Assembly (NCBI GenBank): GCA_021927905.1
Contig: BLLK01000022.1
Span: forward strand, 1,488,001-1,552,000
Reading direction: 5' to 3'
From: Chaetoceros tenuissimus
Lineage: Eukaryota > Bacillariophyta > Thalassiosirophyceae > Chaetocerotales > Chaetocerotaceae
DNA: 64,000 bases
The position numbers and the translations under genes were made by a program. Below the pieces are notes generated by a model. That model saw only the letters and a program-made list of their open reading frames with translations. It did no database searches and was not told the origin of the DNA. Shown in pieces: positions 41,786-52,683 of the stretch; the first letter of the stretch is position 1; every line of letters begins with the position of its first letter.

Positions 41786-42288
41786 TCTTAGTTAGAGTTA
41801 GGTCTAGGTTGATCAGTATGTAGTTGTAGAGAGCTAATTGAAATGGAAAAGAAGAAAGAAATAAAATATATGTTGCTTTTGTGGTCGTTTTTCTGGAGAC
41901 AGGTTTTCGGTCATTTCAACGGATATCTTCGGCCTTTTCCGTATGAGGCTATAGTAACTTGCCAAATACATTATTTAATGTATTCTTTCATTCTCTATTT
42001 TAATTTATTTACATGTATTATTCAAATGACGAAGATTCAGTCAAGCACTATTATGTCAGGGACATGGAGTAGCCAGAATGTTTCTAGCAATAGCTTTCTA
42101 ACGAGGAGGATTGGCAATCCTCGTCCTCCATTAACTCCTCGTCCTTTTTTCTTAGGTTGGGGGTTTTCTTTATCTTTGCAAGATGAAGATTTATCTTTAT
42201 CTTCGGATCCCATCAGCAGTGATTATAGTTAAGAGCGAAGATTGGAACAGCTTGGCAGATTGCGTCGAGGGCTTCAACCATCCTTCAT
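41786..42288. other. Intergenic with weak ORF and a promoter-like repeat
   Basis: A plus-strand frame 41843-42232 (129 aa; possible later start at 42055) shows no domain; confidence that it is a gene is about 0.2. 41895-41960 resembles 45368-45432 (CATTTCAAC, ATCTTCGG, GGCTATAGT shared in order). GAGGATTG-G-CAATCCTC near 42110 is a small palindrome. Confidence 0.4.
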
Positions 42289-43456
42289 CTAGAAGAAGTC
42301 TTGATACTCATCCAAATCATAAATACGATACTTCGCAACTTTTGTAGTTAGAAATTTCCAAGCCTTATCATTGAATCGTGTTCCGACTCGAGGACGTAAT
42401 TGAGGGCTCAGTCCCTTCACATTAATCGTTCCTGTCTTTGTATCACATCCACGATGCACTTCATCGACGTTTCCTCGATGACATTGCTTGAATATTTGTT
42501 CTTTATCACTCATGAATCTATAATGATAAAGCAATGCAACCTTGGATGGGACATTATGATTGCTTGCACCGGTTTTCGATAATTTGGCCCGTGCACCTGG
42601 AGTACTTGGTTCTAATGTAGTTGAGTTTTCGTCAACAAGGACAGAGTGTGGATTATTCGCTTCGACGAATTTACTTGTCTTTGCCAAAGTTTTCACCTAT
42701 AGCTTTAATGTTAGAACTGTGGTGTTATCATCTTCTAAAGTCGAGCCTTTTTCATAAACTCACCAAAAACGTTGCCTTTTCATCCGAGTATTGAAATCGT
42801 TTCAAGACCGGCACTGGAGAATATACTGTTCTATTTGCACTTCCAAAATACATCCAATTAATGGCAAGAGCACCTCCATAGTCAAACGGATGAAGATATT
42901 CACCAATGAGATCATGTACAGTCTCTAAATGTTGTCCACTCTCCTGAAAGACGAGGTATTCATCATTATCTAAGAAAAATACATAGTCATGGGGACCTTG
43001 CTTCCCATAGGTCTGCATACATAAATTATAAGCGACAAGTTGAGGGTAATCCTTTTCTTCATCATAATGACTAGTATTGAAGTGCATAATCTCGACTCTA
43101 CTATATTCCGGATGATTTCTTGTATTTTCATACCATCGCTTCAAATCAAAGTTCTTGGAATGATCGTAAATGTAAATGTTGTCAAATTCAAGTGCAAAGA
43201 GATTGTAATCTATCCATTCTTGTAAGTACGCTTCTCCATCCTTGACAATGCTACAAATTGCTGTAGAAAAGTCATGCTTTTTAGATTTTTGAATGCTGCT
43301 GCCTGTAGTTTGTCGGGTGATTGAATTTGAGTCAATGAGAAGAGAGAGATCATCAGTAACGGAGACTTCCTTCGTCATTATGTATGTGAAGAAGAGAGCA
43401 GCATTCATGACTGCAACAGTCATTGGCATGAAAACAGAAAGCTTTATTCTTGGCAT
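42289..43456 (-). CDS. GT92 (DUF23)-like glycosyltransferase, 2 exons
   Basis: Exon 1 43456-42764, intron 42763-42697 (67 nt, GTGAGT/TATAG, phase 0), exon 2 42696-42289. ATG 43456 (MPRIKLSVFMP) places the anchor at residues about 6-27; an upstream in-frame ATG at 43528 is possible. The GT92 features are STAICSIVKDGEAYLQEWIDYN (the 'C.I.KNE..Y..EW..H' block), FDNIYIYDHS, DYVFFLDNDEYLVF with the metal-binding D-x-D, and INWMYFGS. Exon 2 contains FVEANNPHSVLV, where GT92 usually has 'K.I..P..V....H', and VALLYHYRFMSDKEQ ('..HYR'). GT92 enzymes add galactose or similar sugars to N-glycans or polysaccharide. Golgi location inferred. Confidence 0.85.
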
Positions 43457-44000
43457 GATATTACTTTTAATAAGACAGTGGAAGGAGAAGAAGTTGTTTT
43501 GTTGAATAGCTTCAAAAGGTATCGACAAAAGAGTACTCTATTCTATTGCTTTATTTTGCTGTTGTATTGTTGTGTACAAAATAACATGTCGTTATTTCGA
43601 GTCCCATGTTTTTAAAAAGATGGGACTAAAAATGGCAGCAAAGTATCTCCCCTTTCATCTTTTCTTCAATTTTTCACTCTTAATTCTACTCAAAGCAGCT
43701 GCTCATGTGCAAGACGTTGATATTCGTAGATAAGAGTAATGAATGTGTAATAAAATCTAATTTAATTTTTTTTAATTGTTGGATATCTCCATTTTTCCTT
43801 CTAATCTATACGCTGATCAATCTTCTTCTCGACATTAAGCAAATTTTCCCTGATCAAGCAAGGTGCAACATTTGCATCACAACTGTTGGCCTTTTTCTAT
43901 ATTGGCTGTACAGCATCCTCTTGTCCCTCCAGGCCTCGAAGAACAACCATGACCTCCACATACACCACATGACTCCACACAACAGAAAGACTTTGTACTG
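43457..44000. other. Intergenic, nothing supported
   Basis: A plus-strand frame (43705-44025) runs antisense into the next gene and has hydrophobic stretches but no signature. No repeats seen. Confidence 0.4.
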
Positions 44001-44973
44001 TCAAGGATGCCCACTTCGCAAGTAGGATTGCTTTATTGGTGGACAATTTTCTTGTGTCATGGTATATTCATTCTCATATTTCTGTAGCAATCCTGGTACT
44101 CCTCTAACATGCTCATCACCCTCTTTCCAACGAGTGGTATCGTACTTGGTTGCCGTAGTGAACATTACTCGGGGAAATGATTTCACATTAAAACCGTTTT
44201 TATCCCATACATATTTCGTGAAAGATTCCGAATTTCTATGCTTCTTTTTAATGTAACGAAATGGTTCCTGAATCAATGCTTCTATCAGATTCAAAGAAGC
44301 CAATAAGTTCTCTCTACTGATTGCATAATATCTATCAGTGTAGCCATGATATGTTTCTCCTTCAGGTACCCATACAGTGTTCGGTAAACATGTGTGGACA
44401 TTGATAGAAATGATCTGTCCTAGTTACAACAAACGTATCATACTTCTCAAGAATATCAGATTCCTTGATATGATTCAACAAAAACCATCGAATCATGAAA
44501 ATTATGATTGCCGATCCCTGCAAATTTTCGATACCTCCAAAAAGGATGGTAAATCCATTCTCCTCGCTTTTGAATCTAGGTAGATGTGTCGTTCTCCACC
44601 TTGTTCCATTTATAATGTCTATCGCATCTGCCCAATCTATGTAATCATCAAAGAACCACGTATACCTTGCTCTTTCAAAGAGAGTGCTATTCGGATATAG
44701 AGGCTCACTACTTTGTTTTTCAATCATGAGGGCTAAATCGGCTGAATTTGGATCAAGAATATTTTTGTACAATGATGTCCATGCTTGTTCTCCAGACCTT
44801 AAGCCTCCAGTCAAAATCACCAACGATCTATTAGCTGGGGTAGCTATATCTAATGTAACTGCCTGTCTTTTTTCCATATATGATAACATAGATGTATCTT
44901 TAAAAGTAGTTGTCAAAAGACATAGTTGAGCTATGCTGCAAATTATTACAACGAAGACTAACTTATTGAACAT
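44001..44973 (-). pseudogene. Type II membrane protein of unknown family, interrupted by a +1 shift
   Basis: Starts MFNKLVFVVIICSIAQLCLL (signal anchor), then RSLVILTGGLRSGEQAWTSL, ADLALMIEKQ, YTWFFDDYIDWADAID, and IFMIRWFLLNHI..., ending VVTRTDHFYQC. At about 44395 the frame shifts by one base; the continuation reads LPNTVWVPEGETYHGYTDRY and then ASLNLIEALI to the stop at 44001. The two halves form one protein of about 323 aa, a family I know only as hypothetical; the TRTD..Y.C and WVPEGE blocks look catalytic or binding. Everything else is intact, so the break is recent, programmed or a sequence error. Probably Golgi, possibly a glycosyltransferase-like fold, unproven. Confidence 0.65.
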
Positions 44974-45688
44974 GATATTTGAAATTGTAGCTCTTGATGT
45001 TATCGCATAGACACGGATTTTAGAAATGAGAAAAAAGGTAAGTCTACCATACTATCGTTTATCGTTTATTTTTAAAACGGCGCAATGGTCCGATGTGGTG
45101 GAGGGCATAATTAAAAAGTTAAAAGTGTATCGTATAAACATAATTAAAAAGTTAAAAGAGTATCGTGTTTCTAATGTCAACCCATGTCAAAATGTCTTAC
45201 TTGCAGCAAGAAGAAAAAGGTTTGAATTTTAATATCTGAAGGTACCTCTTATCAGAAATAAGCCTACGAGTAGAGACAGATATCCACCAACCTAATTCAC
45301 TTTTTCGTTCAATGCACTCAAAAATGAATATGATTGTTCTGAAGAAGTCTTTCGACATTATTAAAAAATTTTCAGCATTTCAACAACAGATCTTCGGGCG
45401 TTTCTGTTTGTGGCTATAGTGTCTTGCTAACTAAGGACAGCATGACAGACCAACGGTGCCTGCTATTTCTCTCATTATTATTATGTTCTTTCCTTTATTA
45501 CACATATTATTCATTAGACAACAGTCTTTAGAAAGTGCTGACACCACAATAACTTCATATGAAAGACTAGATGTAGTATCTATAGAGTCTGTAAGGTTGA
45601 GGGTGAAACCTAAAAAAAGAAGAGTCTTCAGATCGTCTTGTTACCTTCTCCCTAGCTTCGAAGAACCTACGAGCTAGTGTGACACCCT
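44974..45688. other. Intergenic with tandem repeat and weak ORFs
   Basis: Plus-strand frames at 45026-45232 and 45456-45677 are short. The second has a hydrophobic start (ISLIIIMFFPLLHILF) and ends 11 bp before the next start codon, but it lacks a motif. Read them as leader sequence rather than genes. Confidence 0.4.
45106..45166. repeat. 33-bp tandem duplication
   Basis: CATAATTAAAAAGTTAAAAG begins at 45106 and again at 45139, followed in both copies by GTATCGT with one mismatch nearby. Two copies, the second partly diverged. Confidence 0.8.
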
Positions 45689-47959
45689 TTGAGAATGAGA
45701 AACACTAGCATGAAATATGCCATTGTATTTGGCATTCTATTGTCTTGCTACATTATATTCATTAGCAATACACAACTTTCATTTGAGGCAGAGACTGTAT
45801 TTCAATTAGATACAAAAGATGACAGTCTGCCCACAAAGGCCATACATGCGAACCCCGTTCAAAAAGTTGTGAGCCCGATTCACAATAGTACAAAAGATGC
45901 CCTTATCAAAATTGTAGCATTTACAAGCGTAGACTTTTTACCCATGGCCAAACACTGGTACAATCGTTTGACAGAATTAGGATACACTACACACGTACTC
46001 GTACTCATTGATGAACAATCTATACAAGAATTTACAGCCATTAATCAAGACAACACAGATGAATATTATAGATTTGAAATACAACTTGTGGAAAAAGGTA
46101 CAAAGCGAAAAGATATGGTGCAAAGCTTATGGTATCATCGTATATTGTATTGTGTACAACAGTTGAAACTTGGAACAAGTTTATTAGTCAGTGATACAGA
46201 TGTTGTTTTTCAAAGATATATCCCAATAGAAGAGCTTTCTCATGAAAATTATGATGTCATGTTGGCGGAAGCTCTCATGTTTCCCAAACATGTTTTTGAA
46301 CAGCAAGGATTTGTCTTTTGTGGCTGTTTAACCTTTTTGAAAGCTACAAAAGCTACTTTAACTGTATGGGAAAGGTTACTGGAACAATGTGATGGGGGGA
46401 CCAAACGTTGTGATGATCAAGTTGAGATGAATGTACTACTTGCAGAATCTATGGAGTGGGATTCAGAAAAGGCTCTTGCGAATAAAGCAAAAGATGGTTT
46501 GGTACAAGATGAATTCACTGGACGATCCAAGGTTGTGCCTGATTTCAAAGCAAATGTGTGGGATAGAGACTTTGCTTGGAGAGGACCACTTGATACAGAT
46601 GTTTGTCCGACAGAGAATAATTGGGTATCCATGCCGGGCAATATTCCAAACTTTAACAATCGTATTCTTGATGGAAGGGCACATGGTAGAGGTGATTCAA
46701 AACTTGCTAGGGTCAAAGTATGGGAGAAATTCTGTGGAAAGGATGGTACAAACCGAAATCCTGATGTTGAAACTAGTATTGAGGATCGACTTCGACAGGC
46801 AGCTGCAAAGGCAGGTTATACAGCAGTGGGTCATTCCAAGTCTAATATTAGCATTATGGAAGAAAAGAAGATAGAGATCTCTTCCAAAATACGTGCCATT
46901 GTTCACATGGGACCACATAAAACTGGTACATCTTCCATTCAAGATGCAAGCAAAAAGTTCCAAAATGAACTACTAAAGGATGGATATGAAATGCCATGGG
47001 CGATAGCGATTGAAGATCCAAACGTTAGAAATAGAAAACCAAATGCATGGATTAGGCAAGCACACAATCAAGTACGTTTTGCTAAATGTTTTATACCTCA
47101 AGAAAAGTCAGAAAACAAGTTCCCATGCATTGAAGACCTCCTTTCAGCTGGGCATGAAATTGCAAAGAAACGAAGGAATGTTTTGATATCGACAGAATTC
47201 TTTGATGAAATTGATCCAGCAGGTATTGACAAATTGATGACGTATCTTTCGCCATGGGATGAAGTAAAGATAGTCATTTACTATCGTCACTTTTATTCAT
47301 GGATCTATTCGGATTACAATCAACTAGTAAAAGATCAGAAGCTACGAGACCAAAACTTTGTAGATTTCATTCAAAAGAATCCTCTCTTTGCTAAACATAT
47401 GAATATGACCCATGCTGCACCATTGATCAAGCGACTAAAAGCTTCTGGTATTCGAGATGATGATATCATCATCATCAATATGCATGACAAGAACTTAGGT
47501 GGACCAGTAGAATCATTCTATTGTCATGATACCATCAATACACCAAACACTTGTGAAGCAGTGCGGAATGAAAAGGAAATTGCTTCTAATGGCAGTATTA
47601 GTCTTGATGAAATCCACTTGGCATATGCAGCGATTGATGCTAGTTTGTACAAATTCAAGAGGAAGATGATTCCACCAGCAGTTTTGAAGCAAATACGTGA
47701 AAAGATATCTACATCAACTATTGAACTCAAGCGAAAATGTATTGGTAACGATGACGCTATTGTAAATATGCTATGGGAAAAATCTCTTGAATACAAAAAT
47801 GAACTCTTTCCATCTCACGCTACTATTTTGCATTCGAGTTTGGAGGAAGAGAAAATGAGATTGGACTTTGAGAAGAGCTTTGAGAAAGCGTTTTGTTGGG
47901 TTGATACAGGAGATGCTTTGAGTCAAGATTCATGGAAAGAATTTTTCAAGAAGTTATAG
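45689..47959 (+). CDS. Fusion: GT77-like glycosyltransferase plus sulfotransferase, type II membrane
   Basis: 756 aa, one exon. The anchor is at about 9-26. Domain 1 (about 70-345): VAFTSVDFLPMAKHWYNRLT, LWYHRILYCVQQL, then LLVSDTDVVF with DTD (169-171), and FVFCGCLTFLKAT plus DDQVEMN, the pattern of nucleotide-diphospho-sugar transferases related to GT77 (RRA/XGD-type arabinosyl- and xylosyltransferases). Domain 2 (about 400-720): IVHMGPHKTGTSSIQ (about 403-417), a P-loop PAPS site; KIVIYYRHFYSWIYSDYNQL, the 3'-phosphate Arg/Ser helix; and a C-terminal helical end. The frame is continuous, so both are in one chain. Inference: a Golgi enzyme that adds a sugar and sulfates the same or a nearby acceptor. 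Both sets of motifs look complete. Confidence 0.8.
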   Translation: MRMRNTSMKYAIVFGILLSCYIIFISNTQLSFEAETVFQLDTKDDSLPTKAIHANPVQKVVSPIHNSTKDALIKIVAFTSVDFLPMAKHWYNRLTELGYTTHVLVLIDEQSIQEFTAINQDNTDEYYRFEIQLVEKGTKRKDMVQSLWYHRILYCVQQLKLGTSLLVSDTDVVFQRYIPIEELSHENYDVMLAEALMFPKHVFEQQGFVFCGCLTFLKATKATLTVWERLLEQCDGGTKRCDDQVEMNVLLAESMEWDSEKALANKAKDGLVQDEFTGRSKVVPDFKANVWDRDFAWRGPLDTDVCPTENNWVSMPGNIPNFNNRILDGRAHGRGDSKLARVKVWEKFCGKDGTNRNPDVETSIEDRLRQAAAKAGYTAVGHSKSNISIMEEKKIEISSKIRAIVHMGPHKTGTSSIQDASKKFQNELLKDGYEMPWAIAIEDPNVRNRKPNAWIRQAHNQVRFAKCFIPQEKSENKFPCIEDLLSAGHEIAKKRRNVLISTEFFDEIDPAGIDKLMTYLSPWDEVKIVIYYRHFYSWIYSDYNQLVKDQKLRDQNFVDFIQKNPLFAKHMNMTHAAPLIKRLKASGIRDDDIIIINMHDKNLGGPVESFYCHDTINTPNTCEAVRNEKEIASNGSISLDEIHLAYAAIDASLYKFKRKMIPPAVLKQIREKISTSTIELKRKCIGNDDAIVNMLWEKSLEYKNELFPSHATILHSSLEEEKMRLDFEKSFEKAFCWVDTGDALSQDSWKEFFKKL

Positions 47960-48405
47960 TTGACAAGCAGATCGATATAAGCGCAAATCTGATGAATATA
48001 TCAATATACACTGGATATTTTCATGAGGGAATACAAATCTTATCTACTGCAGCTCGACAAATTAATAATGACTCTATTCCCTTTTTCCATAGATAACCTG
48101 ATTGATTGTTAAGATTACAATTACACAATGTAGCATGAATATACAAAACCCAGAAGCAGAAGCTGATAAGACTAATGTCGATGGTATCATAGTCGATAGG
48201 AGCATTTCTTGATGTTTGTTAGATTGGTACAAAGGAAATTACACATTGAGAGATGTGAAAGTTGTATTTTGTAAGGGAGAAAATCATTATTATTATACGA
48301 TAGCATCTCTATTAAAATTGAAATTATTTTACAAATACAGTATGAAATATTATTTTCATATCTGGTCAATACTTGTTCATAAGGATGAACATTGATAGAT
48401 CTTTT
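47960..48405. other. Convergent intergenic region, nothing supported
   Basis: 3' regions of the fusion gene and of the mucin-like gene; AT-rich, no ORF or RNA recognised. Confidence 0.4.
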
Positions 48406-48948
48406 TTACCACATTACCACAGCAATGATTCCAGCGTATACAAAAGTCATACCGACAATCTTTGCCATACTGAAAGAAGAAGATTCTGCAGTTTCGGATT
48501 GGACAACCTTACAAGTAGTATTGTACTGACAACATTGTCCAAACATTTCCATACAGAAGAATCCTTCTCCACACTCTTCATCTGCAGAACAAGTCATGAC
48601 TTCTTCTTCTGTGGAGTTCATTGGAGCAGCTCCACCTGGCATTTTACTCGATGGTTCAGGAAGCTCGTCAGTTCCAGTTGGATCAGTAGGTGCTGTCGTG
48701 ACTGGTGCTGCCGTGATACCTGGGGAGAGAGTTGGTGCCTTTGTCGCTTTTGGTTCAAGAGTTGGCGCTTTAGTTTTTGGCTGAAGGGTCGGTGCTTTAG
48801 TATCCTTGGTATCCTTGAGTTGTCTCTTGACTACTACGCGTTTTACAGCTCGGATATCTCTGTTTTGCCTTCTTGGTTTAGATTGAGCCGATGCTTGAAG
48901 GCAGATTACTGCGAGGATTACGGAACAGAAAAAAGATTTGCCAAACAT
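48406..48948 (-). CDS. Small mucin-like cell-surface protein with Cys-rich module and C-terminal membrane/GPI tail
   Basis: 180 aa. Signal peptide 1-21 (ending QASAQ). A basic segment (about 23-45) is followed by Thr/Pro repeats KAPTLQPKT, KAPTLEPKAT, KAPTLSPG (about 50-77) and a Thr-rich linker, all likely O-glycosylated. Then a compact Cys module: TCSADEECGEGFFCMEMFGQ, CCQYNTTC (six or more Cys, like dickkopf/colipase- or WAP-like small folds). The last 25 residues are hydrophobic (MAKIVGMTFVYAGIIAVVMW) and end the protein, either a GPI-attachment signal or a membrane anchor. Diatoms carry many such KAPT/Ser-Thr-Pro surface proteins; its partner and role are unknown. Confidence 0.7.
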   Translation of the reverse strand: MFGKSFFCSVILAVICLQASAQSKPRRQNRDIRAVKRVVVKRQLKDTKDTKAPTLQPKTKAPTLEPKATKAPTLSPGITAAPVTTAPTDPTGTDELPEPSSKMPGGAAPMNSTEEEVMTCSADEECGEGFFCMEMFGQCCQYNTTCKVVQSETAESSSFSMAKIVGMTFVYAGIIAVVMW

Positions 48949-49309
48949 ATTGAAAAGTGGATGCAGATTGTACTTTGAAGAAACTATGAGCCCATGAAGA
49001 ATACAGACTTAAGTTGGAAATGCATGAAAGGAATGCTTGACGGAGAAATATGAGAAGGCCTTGTCAGACTATGCGTTGAATTGTCATAAATAGCCTTTTT
49101 ATTCGTGTCGAAGATATATTTAGATCCGTTGAGAAGGAAGGGGTAGGAATCCAAGGATAATTTAGTGCAATGACCCCCTGTTTCAGCGAAGATATCATTC
49201 TTACAATGACTTCTCCATTTCAGAAGAAAAAATGTAGCTTGCATGGCAGGAGCTCTCGCAAGTTTATCAAAACAATCTACATGTAACTATCCAAAATCTT
49301 CATTATTAA
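48949..49309. other. Intergenic, nothing supported
   Basis: Contains the promoter side of the mucin-like gene. A minus-strand frame 48984-49244 has no signal or domain. Some short pieces (FSEDIILTMTSPFQ, plus strand) may belong to the relic that follows. Confidence 0.35.
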
Positions 49310-49899
49310 GTTTTTGATGCTTTGGAAGAAAAGTACAAGGAAACCCAGATAGCAGCACTTGGATCAGGATTTCAGATTACTGCTACGAAAATACCCAATT
49401 TTAAAGAAATTAATTCCTATTTCGACCAGATTGAATTGAGTAATGATATGCTGAAATTGTTGCATTTTATCTAGAAGAAATCTTCCGCAGAACTACATTG
49501 GAGCTCATATACGATTCAATGATGTTGCAGTATGTGAGCCGAAGGATATCTGTGAAGAAACATGCAATGAAGAATGCCTGTGTAGATTTCATTAAGGAAC
49601 ATTGATTTGACAAAGAAAACATCACATGTACTCTCGGGATATGGAAATGAAGTTGTGGCAAAGTGCTTCAAGTGTTTCGCTACGAAAAGTACAACATCGA
49701 TACTGTCTATGACACTGTTGAAAATGATCCACAACTTTTGTAGATGCTTGAGGGAATAAGATCTGAAAAGGAGGATACTATCTATCTCTTACTTTATCAA
49801 ATATTCATTGAGCTTGCTGAGAATTTGAACATAGGTAAACTTGGGGAAATTAAAAAGTGGCACAATTGCCGACATGACATACCGTACTGGTCTAAATGA
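49310..49899 (+). pseudogene. Decayed coding relic, family unrecognised
   Basis: Three plus-strand segments have protein-like composition but are broken. 49310-49474 reads VFDALEEKYKETQIAALGSG... to a TAG; from 49474 the -1 frame reads EEIFRRTTLELIYDSMMLQY to MKNACVDFIKEH and a TGA; another frame (about 49660-49899) reads VFRYEKYNIDTVYDTVENDP, TAG, then MLEGIRSEKEDTIYLLLYQI and on. Each stretch is helical and soluble-looking. 'CVDFIKEH' is reminiscent of BTB-BACK proteins, but I would not assert it. No intact gene. Confidence 0.55.
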
Positions 49900-50098
49900 A
49901 GTCAAGTGATATACCTCAACTTCAGTGAGATTAACAGTATAGTATTCGTTGATTTATAATTTACTACTTTATTGCCATATATTCTATGCACATTTCTTTT
50001 CACATCGTTCTATGATAGATATATTCTTCTATGTTTGGTATGTACTCGTATACTTTCACTATCTCTATATAGTGATATCGTCAATCCTTTTGTTCACC

Positions 50099-52159
50099 TT
50101 AAACCTTTCGCCATTCATCTCCTAGTATCCATTTACTAGCTTGCTCGGTAATATCAAATACCTCGGGTTTCTTACTTTCATTCTCCACTCTTGCATTGTC
50201 ATTATCTGCTCCACTCTTATCTACACCATCACCATTCATCTTTCTCTTTTCCTTTTCCGCAAAAGCTTCAAACGTTTCAGCATACGCTGGGAAAAAATGA
50301 TGAATAAAACTTCGAATCGCAGTCGAAACCAAACTCAAAGAAAAGACATCCAAAGGAAATGTTTCCTCCAAAGCATCATACAATTCCCCAGACGAAATTT
50401 TCAAAACTTGATCAATTTCATATGCATTCAAATTGACAGTCACCAATCGATCCGTCAAATATCGTCCAACATCCGGCATCAAAAGGTGTATAGTCCCTAC
50501 ATGTGTATAATCCTGTTTCATCACTGCTCGATTCTCATCCCGAAATCTCGGCCAATTCTCCCATGATTCTAGTATCGCTTTGGTGATGGGTCGTAATGTC
50601 CTCGGTGGTCCATTGGCATAGAGTGTCACTCCATCTATTCCTAAATCTCCAATGAGTGGATAGAGTGGATCAATGGGAGAGAATAATCTCGGAATTGGAT
50701 CCTAACATGATGTGAGTCTTTATACAAATAATAAAAAACACACACACATTTGATAACAGAGTTGACTCACCCATGGATTAACGTATGCATAGACTAAATC
50801 ATGCGGTAACCCCAATCCATCCAAAACAGAACAATAATACTCTCCATCCTCCTTCCTCTCCTCAAACGCCTGAGCCATATTGACAAGCACAGGCGGAGAC
50901 CCAAAATTATAAACCCTTTTTAATTTCTGCTGCACATACAAATTCCCTTTATCTAAAGTCATACAAATCAAAATCAAATTACTCAATGCTCCACCAATCG
51001 AATGTCCATTCAACACTATCGCATGATTAGGTGCTGTATTCTCCAAATAGGGTTTGATTTCTTGATATATTTCCTGTGCAATTTGATAAAGACCCGCATG
51101 AACGAAAATCGATGGATAATTGGACAATTGTATCTTTTCCGCATTGCAAATATCCAATAATAGTTCTTCCCTATCCACTAATTCATCGGATGCATCAAAT
51201 CCACGTAATGTAATGGTTCGTGTCAAACTAGGTTCGTCACCCTCTCCATCAAAATCTCCCACATAGGAAATGGAATCCGTAATGAGCCAATTGACATTGG
51301 CCGTAGTTCCATTTTGTACAATGGCATGATTGATAGCATGGCATTCCTCTAGAGTATTTTGATATATTGCTCCTGACAATTTGGCCATTTGCGATGGATA
51401 CTCGATCCTATTTCTACTCTCTGCCTTGACTCTTGCTATAGAATTGTAATTTTGATACAAGGAGGAATCACCTACATACCCTTGTGTCAAAACTCCATTC
51501 AAACTTGATACCAACTCGGTAGTATATTTGGTAGTCGACCTCGCCTGACCTGCTAAAGAACTCACATCCAATCCTTGACGCTGTGCGAGTTCTTCAGCTT
51601 GATTGACCAATTCCGTCAGTGTTTTTTGAATCTGGTTGGTATTTTGTTTGGTAAAGGTTTTATAAAACGTGTTGAGTTGATGGATGAAGAAATCAGAAGT
51701 TTTGAATTTTAATAAAGAGTCTACGGATGGTTGTGTTGGAGTGTCGACTGTAGTATTGTTTATGTTGAGCATGTCGAGTAATAGAGCCGTTTCTTGTGTT
51801 GGTTCTTCGTTTGGCATTTGGCCCGATGCCATGAGGAGTGCCTCGACATTGATGATGCTTGCCAGTGGCTGCTGTGACGATGTTGGTTGTGGTGGGTCTT
51901 TCTCTTCTTTTTCTTTTTCCTTCTCTTGTTTGTCTTTGAGTTTAATCAAGTCATTTAATTTGAAACTAAATAGATTCAATTGAGTACTCGATGAAGTAGC
52001 TTTAGTTTTGGCAGAAGCATGAGTATGAGTAGGAAGTATGTTGTGTTGTGTCCTTGTCAAGGAGGGACTAAAGCCTGCCGCATTTGAAATCAAAAGAAGA
52101 GACAACCACTGAATCATCTTTTCATGAATGGCTGCTCTTTTAGAATGTTTCTCTTTCAA
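50099..52159 (-). CDS. Class 3 lipase (alpha/beta-hydrolase), plastid-type presequence, 2 exons
   Basis: Exon 1 52159-50771, intron 50770-50702 (69 nt, GTGAGT/TTAG, phase 0), exon 2 50701-50099; 663 aa. The splice joins AYVNPW to DPIPRLFSP, continuing the lipase fold. The nucleophile elbow is NGHSIGGAL (Ser387) in HAIVLNGHSIGGALSN; VYNFGSPPV follows, the segment carrying the second conserved turn of class 3 lipases. SIFVHAGL is the strand before the Asp/His region. The presequence MIQWLSLLLISNAAGFSPSL has a hydrophobic core followed by GFSP, a plastid-import pattern; Met15 (52117) may be the true start. A long Gln/Lys/Glu linker (about 60-100) precedes the domain. Likely hydrolyses acyl lipids in or around the plastid. 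Confidence 0.85.
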
Positions 52160-52683
52160 TTAGTAGACTAGTATTCGTTTCTAATGAGAAAGGAAAAGAG
52201 TTCATCTTCATTCATTGGGTTGGCAGAGGGTTCCGAGATGTCAGTTGTTCTTCCGTTGAATCAATTTGGCGCGAAATGTTTACTCGGTGTCAATTTTTGG
52301 AATTCGTCATCTTGATTTGAGTTTTTTTGAATTACATTATGGAATGTTGGAGTAAAGCATGATACCATTATGAATACAGTTGCAAATGTATATTCAATAT
52401 ATAAATAAATAATAATAATTTTATTGAAAGTTGACGTTTAATGAGAGACTAGCTGATAGTCTGGTTGTAAACGAATCATCACGGTAGAAAACGAATATAA
52501 ATGTCAATAGGTAGCTAGAGTATAGCCGGGTACAGAGAGTGGAAAAATTGAAATTTTTCCTTTTGATGAAGGCATTATTTTCATTTCCTTCATCAATACT
52601 TAGTAGTACGTAGTGCTAGAACTATTATCTTACCGACTGAACATAGGTTGAATGCCAAGTAGCAAGTGAAAGGAAATATAGTC
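52160..52683. other. Promoter region of first LRR gene
   Basis: No gene. It holds TAGCTAGAGTATAGCC near 52511, also found at 61247 in front of another family member, and the common leader just before the ATG (CCAAGTAGCAAGTGA). Confidence 0.55.

Noticed and set aside
48984-49244. Minus-strand 86-aa frame upstream of the mucin-like gene
   Set aside because: No signal peptide or domain and poor start context; treated as promoter region.
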